Assembly (NCBI GenBank): GCA_035560555.1
Contig: DATMZF010000058.1
Span: forward strand, 1 to 64,000
Length of the DNA stretch: 64,000 bases
Reading direction: 5' to 3'
Origin: UBA11090 sp035560555
GTDB taxonomy: Bacteria > Spirochaetota > Spirochaetia > Treponematales > Rectinemataceae
The translations under genes were made by a program, and so were the position numbers. Each line of letters opens with the position of its first letter. Position 1 is the stretch's first letter. Positions 33,988-42,103 of the stretch are shown one piece after another. The notes beneath the pieces were generated by a model that saw only the letters and a program-made list of their open reading frames with translations, was not told where the DNA came from and ran no database searches.

Positions 33988-34620
33988 ATGCTACGCATGA
34001 AACGACACGGAAAAATCTCGTCGGTCCTCGATACCCCTTCGGCCGGGCGCCAGGCTTCGACGCGTGCCGTCGTTCCGATCCTTGCCCTCGCGGCGTTGTT
34101 TTTAGCGGCATCCTGCTCTATGTCCGAAGCCGATCCCTCGCTTGCGCCCAAGGAAGACGAACCCGACGCCACCTTCATCGGTTTCAGCCGGGAGGAAGTG
34201 CAGGATGGAGTAGTGACCTTTTCCGCCAAGGCGGAACGCGCCGAGTATTTTCAGGATGCCGGCCTCCTCGTCATCTACAACATCACGTTCGAGGATAGAG
34301 GCGCGGAAGGCGGAAGCGCGGAAGCCACCGGCCTAGCCGACAAAGCCATATATCATGAGGATACGGGCGACGCCGAGTTTTCGGGCTTTGTCCAGATATA
34401 TTCCCCGGGTGAGGATACTTATTTCGAGACTAGCGCGCTCAACTATTTTTCGGCATCGAGGACGATCGAAGGCCTTCCCGACAATCTCGTCATCGTGAAG
34501 GTCGGGAAAAAGCTCTTCATACAGGGCGCCGGCTTTTTCGCCGATATTCAACAGAAGGCCTTCGCGTTCCGCGATGGCGCGCGGGGCGTCTATAGCGTGG
34601 AATCCGCCTCGATTCCATGA
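33988..34620 (+). CDS. lptC: LptC-like LPS export protein
   Basis: A 210-residue lipoprotein-like protein. The N-terminus has a basic region and hydrophobic stretch ending LFLAASCSMSE, a lipobox. The body reads as the LptC/OstA-like beta fold (FIGFSREEVQDGVVTFSAKAERAEYFQDAGLLVIYNITFED; DKAIYHEDTGDAEFSG). LptC bridges the inner-membrane LptBFG complex to periplasmic LptA. The identification rests on fold pattern plus the lptA and lptB neighbours. A second ATG lies three codons downstream. Confidence 0.75.
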   Translation: MLRMKRHGKISSVLDTPSAGRQASTRAVVPILALAALFLAASCSMSEADPSLAPKEDEPDATFIGFSREEVQDGVVTFSAKAERAEYFQDAGLLVIYNITFEDRGAEGGSAEATGLADKAIYHEDTGDAEFSGFVQIYSPGEDTYFETSALNYFSASRTIEGLPDNLVIVKVGKKLFIQGAGFFADIQQKAFAFRDGARGVYSVESASIP

Positions 34621-34634
34621 TAAGGAGAAGAACG

Positions 34635-35447
34635 ATGAGTCATCATGAATCACATTCGAGCCGATACCGCCGAAGCTCGGTCCGGGGCAAGGTTCTTTTC
34701 CTGGCAGGAATTTTTCTCATCATCGCGGCCGGTTTCCCGGCGTTCGCGCAAGAAGCGGCGCCAGCGGTAGCTGGCGCGCCGGCATTAGCCGGCGATACGT
34801 CGAAAGTAGCTGGCGCGCCGGCATTAGGCGGCGATACGTCGAAAGTAGCCGGCGAGGCGGGAAGCGCCGACACCACTATCACCTTCACCGCCCGCCGCAT
34901 GGAAAGCGTCATCGCCAAAGGCAAGGAAAAGACGATCCTCATAGGCGGAGCCGTCGTCAACACCGGAACCATGGAAATCAAGGCCGAGAGGATAGAACTC
35001 TATGGCGAAGACTATAACGATGTCCTCTGCACGGGGACGGTCGTCGTTTTCGACGAATCCAAGGGCTTTCTCCTCAAGGCGGCTACCCTGCAATACGCGC
35101 GGGATACCGAAATCGGCCTCGCCCAGACGCAGGTGGTGCTGGAGGATTCGAAGAACGACGTCCTCCTCAAGGCCGAGTGGGTGCGTTTCGATCAGAAACA
35201 GTCCCTCGTCGACGCGCGCATTGGCGTCCATATCCTCAAGGAAGACTTCGCCGTCAGGGCCGAGTTCGCTCACTACAACCGCGACGACGAGAGTCTCCAA
35301 CTTTCCGGAACGCCGGTGGCGGTATCCGCCGATGGAAGCATTGCCGCCGACGCGATGACCGGAAAAACCGACATGGAGAGCCTGCAGCTGGACGGACGCG
35401 TGAGCGGCACCATAACGACCAAGAAAAAGGAAGCGGCGCAGCCTTGA
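34635..35447 (+). CDS. lptA: LptA/OstA-like periplasmic LPS transport protein
   Basis: A 270-residue exported protein with a signal peptide (LFLAGIFLIIAAGFPAFAQ). A low-complexity linker follows, containing an imperfect 13-residue repeat (APALAGDTSKVAG, APALGGDTSKVAG; DNA about 34,765-34,855), then an OstA-type domain (TITFTARRMESVIAKGKEKTILIGGAVVNTGTMEIKAERIELYG). LptA forms the periplasmic bridge for lipopolysaccharide. AAGGAG precedes the ATG at 34635. The stop overlaps the TTG start of lptB. Confidence 0.78.
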   Translation: MSHHESHSSRYRRSSVRGKVLFLAGIFLIIAAGFPAFAQEAAPAVAGAPALAGDTSKVAGAPALGGDTSKVAGEAGSADTTITFTARRMESVIAKGKEKTILIGGAVVNTGTMEIKAERIELYGEDYNDVLCTGTVVVFDESKGFLLKAATLQYARDTEIGLAQTQVVLEDSKNDVLLKAEWVRFDQKQSLVDARIGVHILKEDFAVRAEFAHYNRDDESLQLSGTPVAVSADGSIAADAMTGKTDMESLQLDGRVSGTITTKKKEAAQP

Positions 35448-36175
35448 GCGAATCCGTCCTCGAAGTGAAGGGACTGCGAAAGCTCTACGGGCGCAAGGTG
35501 GCCGTGGCCGATGTCGGATTCTCCATGCGGACCGGGGAAATCGTAGGACTTCTTGGGCCCAACGGCGCAGGCAAGACTACCGTTTTTTATATGCTCGCCG
35601 GCTTTCTCCACCCCACATCCGGAAAGATAGAACTCGACGGAGCGTCGCTGAACAACCTGTCCATGTACAGGCGGGCCAGGCTCGGCATCTCCTATCTTCC
35701 TCAGGAAGCGTCCATTTTCCGCAAGCTTACGGTGGAGGAGAATATTCTCGCCGTCCTGGAGGCGCGATCGGGGCTGGATGGCCCCGCCCGCCGCGTCCGC
35801 GCGGAAATGCTAATGGAAGAGTTCGGCATAGAGAAGTTGGCCAGGCAGCCGGGCTATACCCTTTCAGGCGGCGAGCGCCGGCGGACGGAGATCGCGCGCG
35901 CCCTGGCCAACGACCCCAAGTTCCTTCTTCTAGACGAACCCTTTACGGGCATAGATCCCATCGCCATCCACGAAATCAAGAAGATCGTCGAAAAGCTCTC
36001 GGCCGTGGGCATCGGGGTGCTTCTCACCGACCACAACGTGCGCGACGCCCTGGATATCACCGACCGCTCCTATATCATCCACCTCGGCCGCATTATCGTT
36101 TCGGGGGACAGGGAAGCCATCCTCAACGACGAGGATGCCCGCAATCTCTATTTGGGCGAAGAGTTCCGGATGTGA
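35444..36175 (+). CDS. lptB: LPS export ABC transporter ATPase LptB
   Basis: A 243-residue ABC ATPase that powers extraction of LPS from the inner membrane. Walker A is GPNGAGKTT (about 38-46), the signature is LSGGERRRTEIARAL, Walker B is FLLLDEPFTGIDP, and the family-typical DHNVRDALDITDRSYIIHLG with H-loop follows. The TTG start at 35444 overlaps the lptA stop (TTGA), giving tight coupling. LptF/G are not in the window. Confidence 0.94.
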   Translation: MSESVLEVKGLRKLYGRKVAVADVGFSMRTGEIVGLLGPNGAGKTTVFYMLAGFLHPTSGKIELDGASLNNLSMYRRARLGISYLPQEASIFRKLTVEENILAVLEARSGLDGPARRVRAEMLMEEFGIEKLARQPGYTLSGGERRRTEIARALANDPKFLLLDEPFTGIDPIAIHEIKKIVEKLSAVGIGVLLTDHNVRDALDITDRSYIIHLGRIIVSGDREAILNDEDARNLYLGEEFRM

Positions 36176-36203
36176 ACACTTTTTTATAACTTCAAAATAA
36201 ACG

Positions 36204-36253
36204 TTGACGCTGAAACGTATGCATGGTACATTTAAGTTTGCCCGTACGGGCAA
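36204..36253 (+). promoter_or_regulatory. tatD promoter with 5' palindrome
   Basis: TTGACG (36204-36209), 17-base spacer, TACATT (36227-36232). The perfect palindrome TTGCCCGTACGGGCAA (36238-36253) begins near the expected transcription start, so the mRNA would start with an 8-bp stem, or the site is an operator. Confidence 0.55.
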
Positions 36254-36279
36254 GCCCACCATTTTTTAACGGAAGACAG

Positions 36280-37059
36280 ATGCGGTATTTTGACACTCAT
36301 GCCCACATCGGGCTGATTTATGATGACCCGATTGAACAACTCTTGGTTTGCCAGCAGGCGAAACAGTCCGGCGTAGGCCGAATCATAAGCATCTGCAACA
36401 GTCTCGTTGACTTCAAACAGGTTTATGAAAACCTCAAGCCCGCGGCGCACGTCTACCACGCGGTGGGCGTTTCCCCTTCCGAGGTGCAGAGCCCCGGCAA
36501 AGACTGGCAATCCACGATCGAGGACGCGATCAAGCTCCCGCGCGTCATAGCGATCGGGGAGATCGGTCTCGATTATTTCCACAAATACGGCGACAGGCGC
36601 ACCCAGATAGAACTTTTCATCGATCAGCTCGAGCTTGCGGCGCGCCTCGATCTCCCCGTGATCATCCATAACCGCGAGGCGGGAAAAGACGTGCTCGAAG
36701 TGTTGCGCGACAGAATGCCGCCCGCTGGCGCCGTTCTCCACTGCTATTCCGAGGACGCGGAATACGCGGATCGCGTGCTCTCCGCCGGACTCAACGTCTA
36801 CTTCTCGTTCGCGGGAAACCTGACGTACAGAAACGCGAGGAATCTTCACGAGACAGCCTCCATGCTGCCTTTCGACCGGATCCTCGTCGAGAGCGAGGCG
36901 CCCTTCATGGTCCCCGCCGAGTATCGCGGCAAGCGCAACAAGCCCGAGTACCTGCCGTCGACGGTGTGGTTTCTCTCCGAGATCCTCCAGATGGCGCCGG
37001 AAGAGGCCGCCGAAACCACCTACCAGAACGCCTGCAGGTTCTTCAGGCTTGAACCCTGA
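36280..37059 (+). CDS. tatD: TatD-family metal-dependent hydrolase/deoxyribonuclease
   Basis: A 259-residue TIM-barrel hydrolase. The H-x-H metal motif is RYFDTHAHIG near the start; AIGEIGLDYFHKYG supplies the glutamate, LPVIIHNREAG and AVLHCYSED further histidines, and ILVESEAPFMVP the acid. TatD enzymes act as 3'-5' DNases or RNA-processing exonucleases. The start at 36280 begins directly with the barrel; an upstream in-frame ATG lies on the promoter. Confidence 0.9.
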   Translation: MRYFDTHAHIGLIYDDPIEQLLVCQQAKQSGVGRIISICNSLVDFKQVYENLKPAAHVYHAVGVSPSEVQSPGKDWQSTIEDAIKLPRVIAIGEIGLDYFHKYGDRRTQIELFIDQLELAARLDLPVIIHNREAGKDVLEVLRDRMPPAGAVLHCYSEDAEYADRVLSAGLNVYFSFAGNLTYRNARNLHETASMLPFDRILVESEAPFMVPAEYRGKRNKPEYLPSTVWFLSEILQMAPEEAAETTYQNACRFFRLEP

Positions 37060-37084
37060 GGATAGGGGAAGGTAGACTGGCGCA

Positions 37085-38104
37085 ATGCCGATCTCCCCGC
37101 CCCTAGAACCTATGAAAGTCTCATCACGAACACCCGCGCTCGCGGGTGTTCTTTTAAAAAATCCCTTCTTCCTCGCGCCCGTGGCCGGCTATTCCGACGC
37201 CGCTTTCCGCTCGGTCTGCCATGAGCTGGGCGCGGCGCTCTGCTATACCGAGATGGTCAGCTCCGAAGCCCTGACGAGGGATCACCCCAAGACCAAACTT
37301 CTGCTGGAACGGTCCGAAGCCGAGGAAAGCTACGCGATACAACTTTTCGGGAACAAGCCAGAGGTGCTCGCGCGCGCGGCCGCCATGCTCGCGCCGTATA
37401 AACCACTCGTCATCGATCTCAACTGCGGCTGTCCCGTTCCCAAGATCGTGCGCGCGGGCGCCGGTTCCTCGCTGCTTAAGGATCCCGGGCTCATCGGGAA
37501 CATCGTTCGCGCCATGCGCGACGCCACCGACATCCCCGTCACGGTCAAGATCCGCAAAGGCTGGGACGACGCGTCGGTCAACTTTCTGGAAACCGCCGGC
37601 GCCGCCGTCGAGGCGGGAGCCGTAGCCGTCACGCTGCACGCGAGGACGCGGTCTCAGGGCTATTCCGGAAAGGCCGACTGGTCCTCGATCGCCGCCCTCG
37701 TCGCCGCGCTCGCGCCAGAGGGAATACCAGTCTTCGGCTCGGGCGACGTTTTCGGCGCCGCCGCCGCTTTCCGCATGCTCGCGGAAACGGGCTGTTCGGG
37801 AGTGATGATAGCGCGGGGCGCCATGGGCAATCCCTTCGTCTTCGCCGAAGCCGCCGCCCTATGGGAAGGCAGGGAAAGCCCTTCCTTTTCAGACGCCGAG
37901 GTGGCCGGCATAGCCATGAGACATCTGGAACGTTCGATTCGATCCTTGGGCGAAAAAACCGCCTGCGTCGAGTTCAGGAAGCATTTCTGCGCTTATTCCA
38001 AGGGGAGGCCACGGGGTGCGGCCCTTCGCGAAAGGGCCGTCCACTGCTCGACGCTTGCCGAATTCGGGGATGTTCTGCGCGAATTTGGGACGAAAGCCGG
38101 CTGA
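37085..38104 (+). CDS. dus: tRNA-dihydrouridine synthase
   Basis: A 339-residue FMN enzyme that reduces uridines in tRNA. Motifs: FFLAPVAGYSDAAFRSVCHELGAALCYTEMVSSEAL, the catalytic cysteine in DLNCGCPVPKIVRAGAGSSLL, VTVKIRKGWDD, TLHARTRSQGYSGKADW and GVMIARGAMGNPF. It starts 25 bases after tatD. An unusual terminator-like hairpin lies inside the first codons (37128-37155). Which of the three Dus subfamilies it belongs to is not clear from inspection. Confidence 0.93.
   Translation: MPISPPLEPMKVSSRTPALAGVLLKNPFFLAPVAGYSDAAFRSVCHELGAALCYTEMVSSEALTRDHPKTKLLLERSEAEESYAIQLFGNKPEVLARAAAMLAPYKPLVIDLNCGCPVPKIVRAGAGSSLLKDPGLIGNIVRAMRDATDIPVTVKIRKGWDDASVNFLETAGAAVEAGAVAVTLHARTRSQGYSGKADWSSIAALVAALAPEGIPVFGSGDVFGAAAAFRMLAETGCSGVMIARGAMGNPFVFAEAAALWEGRESPSFSDAEVAGIAMRHLERSIRSLGEKTACVEFRKHFCAYSKGRPRGAALRERAVHCSTLAEFGDVLREFGTKAG
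37128..37155 (+). promoter_or_regulatory. Terminator-like hairpin inside the 5' coding part of dus
   Basis: GAACACCCGCG (37128-37138) and CGCGGGTGTTC (37141-37151) form a perfect 11-bp stem with a 2-base centre, followed by TTTT and then A residues. It lies 43-70 bases into the coding sequence. It could act as an attenuator when translation is slow. Confidence 0.5.
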
Positions 38105-38125
38105 GATTCAGCGAGCGTGGATCGC

Positions 38126-39514
38126 CTACCGAAGCCCGCCGGATCGGAGATCGCCCGAACGAAGATCGGGATTTTTGTCGAGATAGGCTTCCAGGCTCGA
38201 GGCGAATTCGGCGTCGACGGGCGAGCCCGGCTCTTTGCCGGCCGTTTCGTCCAGCCATGGCAGGATGAATTCGGTCTTCAGCTTGTTCCAGGAAGGCGGA
38301 AAGGGTTCGGGCGGGAGGACCATGGCTTTAGGCGCGGTGCGGCCGAGCAGTTCGGTGTAGTAGGACGGGAAAAGCGTTTCTGTGACGGATTGGATGGAAG
38401 AAAAGCCGCCCGCGATGCCGAAGGCGCTTTCGGATAGTCGCAGGGCGCGCGATTTTTCGAGTATGGCTTTCTGGTTTTCGGCGTTGAAGAACCAGCGCAG
38501 GAATTGTTCGGCCGATTCCTTGTTGGGAGCGCGCCTGGGGATGCCCGCGTATTTGATGTCTTCCGAGATGGCGAGCTTTCCTCGTTCGGAAAAATAGTGG
38601 TAGTTGTACTTGGATCGGAGAACGGGCGTCAGGGTGAAGTAATCGGCCGAATTCATGGCCGTATAGAGAAGTTTTCCCTCCTCGACGTCTTTGTACCCCG
38701 GGGCGTAGAGATACTTGAACGCGTAGGCGTCTTCCTCGGCCACCGAACCGTTCACCGTGCGGATGTAGTCGCAAAGCTTGGCGACCCCGCCCTGGATTCC
38801 CGTCGGATCCCAGGAGACGGGCAAGGATTCCCCGCTGGAGCTTTTTCTGTCCCGTTTAGACCTGCTTTCGCTGAAAGCCGCCCCGCCCAGCTGTATCCAC
38901 TGGAACATGAAATCCCTGTCCGGCCAGCGCGGGGAAAAACCTATGCGCCTCGCGGCGTCCGCGGACGAGCTGTTGAAGAGGGCGGCGTGCCTCTGGATCT
39001 CTTCCATGGTGATGACGGAACTGTCTGCCTGTGGAAGGTCCAGATCGGCCAGGTCGTTCCTTTGTCCCGCCTCCTTCCCGCTCAGGACAAGGAGAAGGTT
39101 GAAGCTCACCGGGACGAGGGTTTGCCGGTTGTTCTCTTCTCCTCCTTCGAGGAGGGCGGGATAAAACGAGCTTTTCGAAAGGACCAGTTCTCCAAAGAGG
39201 TATTCCAGGGAGAGGAAATAGTTGTCGAGCGTCTTGGTGCGCAGGCCTCGCCCCACGACAATTGAGGGCTCGGCCCGGCTATCGGCGGCGGGAAGGCGGA
39301 GGGCGACGGCCAGTTCCTCCACATAGTGCACTTCTATGAGGTGACGATTCTGGGACGCGTTGAACATTTCCGCGGCTATGAGCATTTCCGGCGTATCGGT
39401 CCACAGGACGGCGGGCTTTTTTTCGAAGAGGGAGCAGGACGCGACGAGCAGGCTTGTCATCACGACAGCGAATCTGAGAAGATGGAATTGCGAGCGTTTC
39501 CGTTCCGGCGCCAT
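38126..39514 (-). CDS. Extracellular solute-binding-like lipoprotein
   Basis: A 462-residue exported lipoprotein (signal FAVVMTSLLVASCSLFEKK, lipobox VASC). The body resembles family 1 solute-binding proteins of sugar ABC transporters: PAVLWTDTPEMLIAAEMFNASQNRHLIEVHYVEE at the start, YAGIPRRAPNKESAEQFLRWFFNAENQKAILEKS near the end. No transporter genes are nearby, so the ligand is unknown. The C-terminal DLRSGDLRSGGLR is a short repeat. Start 39514 has a TATA-like element immediately upstream and no ribosome site. Confidence 0.7.
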   Translation of the reverse strand: MAPERKRSQFHLLRFAVVMTSLLVASCSLFEKKPAVLWTDTPEMLIAAEMFNASQNRHLIEVHYVEELAVALRLPAADSRAEPSIVVGRGLRTKTLDNYFLSLEYLFGELVLSKSSFYPALLEGGEENNRQTLVPVSFNLLLVLSGKEAGQRNDLADLDLPQADSSVITMEEIQRHAALFNSSSADAARRIGFSPRWPDRDFMFQWIQLGGAAFSESRSKRDRKSSSGESLPVSWDPTGIQGGVAKLCDYIRTVNGSVAEEDAYAFKYLYAPGYKDVEEGKLLYTAMNSADYFTLTPVLRSKYNYHYFSERGKLAISEDIKYAGIPRRAPNKESAEQFLRWFFNAENQKAILEKSRALRLSESAFGIAGGFSSIQSVTETLFPSYYTELLGRTAPKAMVLPPEPFPPSWNKLKTEFILPWLDETAGKEPGSPVDAEFASSLEAYLDKNPDLRSGDLRSGGLR

Positions 39515-39582
39515 GGTACGACGATATAGTGCCCGGCGGGGGAATGGCAAGCGATTCAAAGAAGCGATCATCCGGAGATTTC

Positions 39583-40524
39583 ATGGAGTCCAGATTCAAC
39601 CGTCACGCCGACCGCCTCGTCGAACGCCACGGAGAAAAAGTGTGGCGGCTCGGCATAGACGCGGGATTCACCTGTCCCCATCGCGAGGCGGGGAGGGGAA
39701 GGGGCGGCTGCGCTTTCTGTTCGCCGGAAGCGGGGCTGGCCACGTATCAGCACGAAGGTATTCGCGTAGTCACCGACATCGAGGAACAGATCGCGCGGGC
39801 GGTAGGATTCACGCGGAGCCGCTATGGCGCCCGCCTTTTTTTCCTCTATTTTCAGGCATATTCCTGTACCAACCTCCCCCCGGAGGAGCTGAGGCTGGTC
39901 TACGATCGGTCCATAGCCATCTTGGAGAGCATGGCGCCCGGCTCGTTACGCGGCATCGTCGTGTCGACGCGCCCCGACTGTTTCGATGGGGAAAAGGCGG
40001 CGCTTCTCGCTGCGTACGCGGCATCGGGGCTGGAGGTCTGGCTGGAATTCGGGCTGCAGAGCTCGAACGACGAGACGCTGCGTCGCATCCACCGGGGGCA
40101 CCTCGCGCGCGACTACGCCGAAGCCGTGGCGATCGCCGGCCAGGCCGGCTTGCGTCGCGCCGTCCATGTCATGCTTGGCCTGCCGGGCGAGGGGCGGCGG
40201 CAGATGCTCGACACCATCGAATTCGTGGCCGCCTGCGGCGGCGAAGGCATCAAATTCCACGACCTCAGGCTCGCCATTGGGTCGCCCCTCGCCCACGCAT
40301 ACCTTGCCGGCGAATTCGCTCCACTCCATCCGGCTCGGCTTCCCGGCCTCCTGGCGGACTGCCTGGAAATCCTGCCCCCCGGGTTCGAAGTCATGCGCCT
40401 GTCCGCCGACTTCAGGCCGGGCGAGGCTATCGATATTTTCCCAGCCTCCGAAAAAACGCGGCTTTATATGGCCGTGGAAGCGGAATTGCGGCGCCGAGGC
40501 ACGCGGCAGGGTGACCGAAGCTAG
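39583..40524 (+). CDS. TIGR01212-family radical SAM protein
   Basis: A 313-residue radical SAM protein of the YhcC/TIGR01212 type. The iron-sulfur cysteines are in GFTCPHREAGRGRGGCAFC, the expected spaced C-x(n)-C-x2-C pattern. ARLFFLYFQAYSCTNLPPEELRLVYD, IVVSTRPDCF, EFGLQSSNDETLRRI and VHVMLGLPGEGRRQML also match. The reaction is not established for the family. I chose ATG 39583 because GGAG precedes it; upstream starts at 39529 or 39544 are possible. Acylphosphatase follows closely. Confidence 0.88.
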   Translation: MESRFNRHADRLVERHGEKVWRLGIDAGFTCPHREAGRGRGGCAFCSPEAGLATYQHEGIRVVTDIEEQIARAVGFTRSRYGARLFFLYFQAYSCTNLPPEELRLVYDRSIAILESMAPGSLRGIVVSTRPDCFDGEKAALLAAYAASGLEVWLEFGLQSSNDETLRRIHRGHLARDYAEAVAIAGQAGLRRAVHVMLGLPGEGRRQMLDTIEFVAACGGEGIKFHDLRLAIGSPLAHAYLAGEFAPLHPARLPGLLADCLEILPPGFEVMRLSADFRPGEAIDIFPASEKTRLYMAVEAELRRRGTRQGDRS

Positions 40525-40534
40525 GAGGGAAGCC

Positions 40535-40807
40535 ATGAAAGCCATCCATGCCACTGTCGAGGGCGAAGTCCAGGGGGTGGGGTTCCGCTATTCGGCGATG
40601 AGGGAAGCGATAGCCCTCGGCCTCACGGGCTGGGTGCGCAACGCCGAGGATGGGTCGGTGGAGCTGTGGGCCGAGGGGGAAGAGAGCGCTCTCGACGAGT
40701 TCTGCCGTTGGCTGGGGAGCGGGCCGACCTATGCGCGCGTCGAGAGGGTGCGCGTCACCTGGGAGAGGGCGCGGGGCGTCTACGCTTCTTTTTCGATAGC
40801 GCCTTAG
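40535..40807 (+). CDS. acyP: Acylphosphatase
   Basis: A 90-residue enzyme hydrolysing acyl phosphates. The phosphate-binding loop VEGEVQGVGFRYS with catalytic arginine and GLTGWVRNAEDGSVELWAEG with catalytic asparagine are intact. GGAGGG lies upstream of the ATG. The stop of the radical SAM gene is 10 bases before, so the two are probably co-transcribed. Confidence 0.93.
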   Translation: MKAIHATVEGEVQGVGFRYSAMREAIALGLTGWVRNAEDGSVELWAEGEESALDEFCRWLGSGPTYARVERVRVTWERARGVYASFSIAP

Positions 40808-40832
40808 GCCGGTATCTCATCCCGGTAATGGA

Positions 40833-41570
40833 TTATTGAGCTATCAAGTCGGGAAGAAGGCGGGCAAATTCTTTTTTGACGACGCCGTAGCATTCGCAGA
40901 CGCGCTTTTCGAGACCGGGACGGTCGAGCACGGTCAGGCAACCCCGGCTGTAGGAAATCAGCCCGGCGTCCTGCAGCTTTCCGGCCGCCTCGGTGACGCC
41001 TTCGCGCCGCACGCCCAACATATCGGCGATGAGTTCCTGCGTCATGTTGAGCACGTTCCCGGAAAGGCGGTCCATGCTGAGCAGAAGCCAACGGCAGAGT
41101 TGTTGGTCTATCGTGTGGTGACGGTTGCAGACCGCCGTTTGGGCCATCTGGCTCAGGAGGGCCATGATGTACCGCATCAGGAGATGCTGCAGCGCCGGAT
41201 CGTCGCTGAATTCCTTGTTGAGCACATCTCCCCGCATGCGGTAGGCAAAGCCTTCGCTCTGCACTATCGCCCTGCTCGGCATGGACTCGCCGCCCATGAA
41301 GAGCGCGACGCCGACGATGCCCTCGTTGCCTACCACGGCGATTTCCGCCGATGACCCATTCCCGAGCACATGCAGGAGGGACACGATGGCCGTCGTGGGG
41401 AAATAGACATAGATCACTGAATCCCCGGATTCGCTCAGCGTCTTGCCGAGAGGCAGGGGAACACGTTCGAGGTGAGGAAGCAGCCGCGTATATTCCGCGT
41501 CCGGCAATGCCGCGAGCAAGTGGTTCTGCCTGGGATTCGGAGGATAGGGTGGGCTCGCCAAAATCGCCAT
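40833..41570 (-). CDS. Crp/Fnr-family transcription regulator
   Basis: A 245-residue regulator. A cyclic-nucleotide-binding-like beta-roll (about 15-130; VYFPTTAIVSLLHVLGNGSSAEIAVVGNEGIVGVALFMGG) is followed by a long dimer helix and a Crp-type HTH (MTQELIADMLGVRREGVTEAAGKLQDAGLI). This subtype is seen in proteins that sense redox or unknown ligands; no N-terminal cysteine cluster like Fnr is present. ATG 41570 has GAGGTG upstream; a GTG two codons earlier is possible. TTGACA lies upstream on its strand. Five Crp-type palindromes in the next 9 kb are its likely targets. Confidence 0.88.
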   Translation of the reverse strand: MAILASPPYPPNPRQNHLLAALPDAEYTRLLPHLERVPLPLGKTLSESGDSVIYVYFPTTAIVSLLHVLGNGSSAEIAVVGNEGIVGVALFMGGESMPSRAIVQSEGFAYRMRGDVLNKEFSDDPALQHLLMRYIMALLSQMAQTAVCNRHHTIDQQLCRWLLLSMDRLSGNVLNMTQELIADMLGVRREGVTEAAGKLQDAGLISYSRGCLTVLDRPGLEKRVCECYGVVKKEFARLLPDLIAQ

Positions 41571-41712
41571 AATCACCTCATGTTAATAAATTATTACGCG
41601 ATAAATATTTTTTCAAAATATGACGCACTTGTCAACTATCGGTAAAGCTATATGTCCCTAAAAATGTCATCGTCTGCGATAAGCCTCGCCAAGCGTCGGT
41701 TTTCCTATCGTA

Positions 41713-41755
41713 TGTGCGCTGTCGCACAGACCACATTCCGGTCCGGGGCTATCCT
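41713..41755 (+). promoter_or_regulatory. Crp-type site and promoter for the 72-residue peptide gene
   Basis: TGTGC-N6-GCACA (41713-41728) has Crp-like half-sites and spacing. TATCCT (41750-41755) is centred 32 bases downstream of the palindrome centre, the geometry of a class II activator site near -41.5. The predicted transcript starts about 66 bases before the peptide start codon. Confidence 0.7.
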
Positions 41756-41827
41756 TCCTCCAGAAGGCGCGGGCGATGGATTTCGGCGCCTCCTTCTATC
41801 CATCGGATATCGAGACAAGGAGTGTGT

Positions 41828-42046
41828 ATGGAAAATAATAGAAAAGGAGAGGAAGCGTCATCCATGCGGTACGGGAACAGTGAGAGCCAGACGGGAGATC
41901 CGGCGAGACTGTCTCCGTCCATGAGCAGCATGGCGCTGCTCTCGCGAGGCGGCTATCGCGAAATGAAAGATTCTTGCGTCACGCCAAAAGTGATAGAACT
42001 CGGCGATGTCGCCGACAGGTCCTGCTTCAATGGGCAATACCTGTAA
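41828..42046 (+). CDS. 72-residue peptide resembling a RiPP precursor
   Basis: A small protein with AGGAG upstream of its ATG and no signal peptide. The first ~45 residues are polar (MENNRKGEEASSMRYGNSES...). The C-terminal part, VTPKVIELGDVADRS followed by CFNGQYL, fits the leader pattern P-x-[L/V]-x3-G-x5-[T/S] recognised by PqqD-like RRE domains in lasso-type RiPPs, with a short possible core. No maturation enzyme (B, C or radical SAM partner) is adjacent. The gene is driven by a Crp-type site and is 58 bases upstream of a predicted outer-membrane protein gene. The RiPP identity is a hypothesis. Confidence 0.5.
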   Translation: MENNRKGEEASSMRYGNSESQTGDPARLSPSMSSMALLSRGGYREMKDSCVTPKVIELGDVADRSCFNGQYL

Positions 42047-42103
42047 AAGACATGCAGGTTTTCCTGCCGAAATTTCCCCATCATCCAAACCACGGAGGTT
42101 TCT

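Noticed and set aside
38126..38170. Short direct repeat at the end of the solute-binding-like gene, considered as a CRISPR or recombination site
   Set aside because: Only two copies of a 5-residue unit; too short and too few for a CRISPR array. No CRISPR-like spaced repeats were seen anywhere in the window.
39360..40514. Arg-rich rightward frame overlapping the radical SAM gene
   Set aside because: Very Arg/Pro-rich and out of phase with the clearly conserved radical SAM protein.
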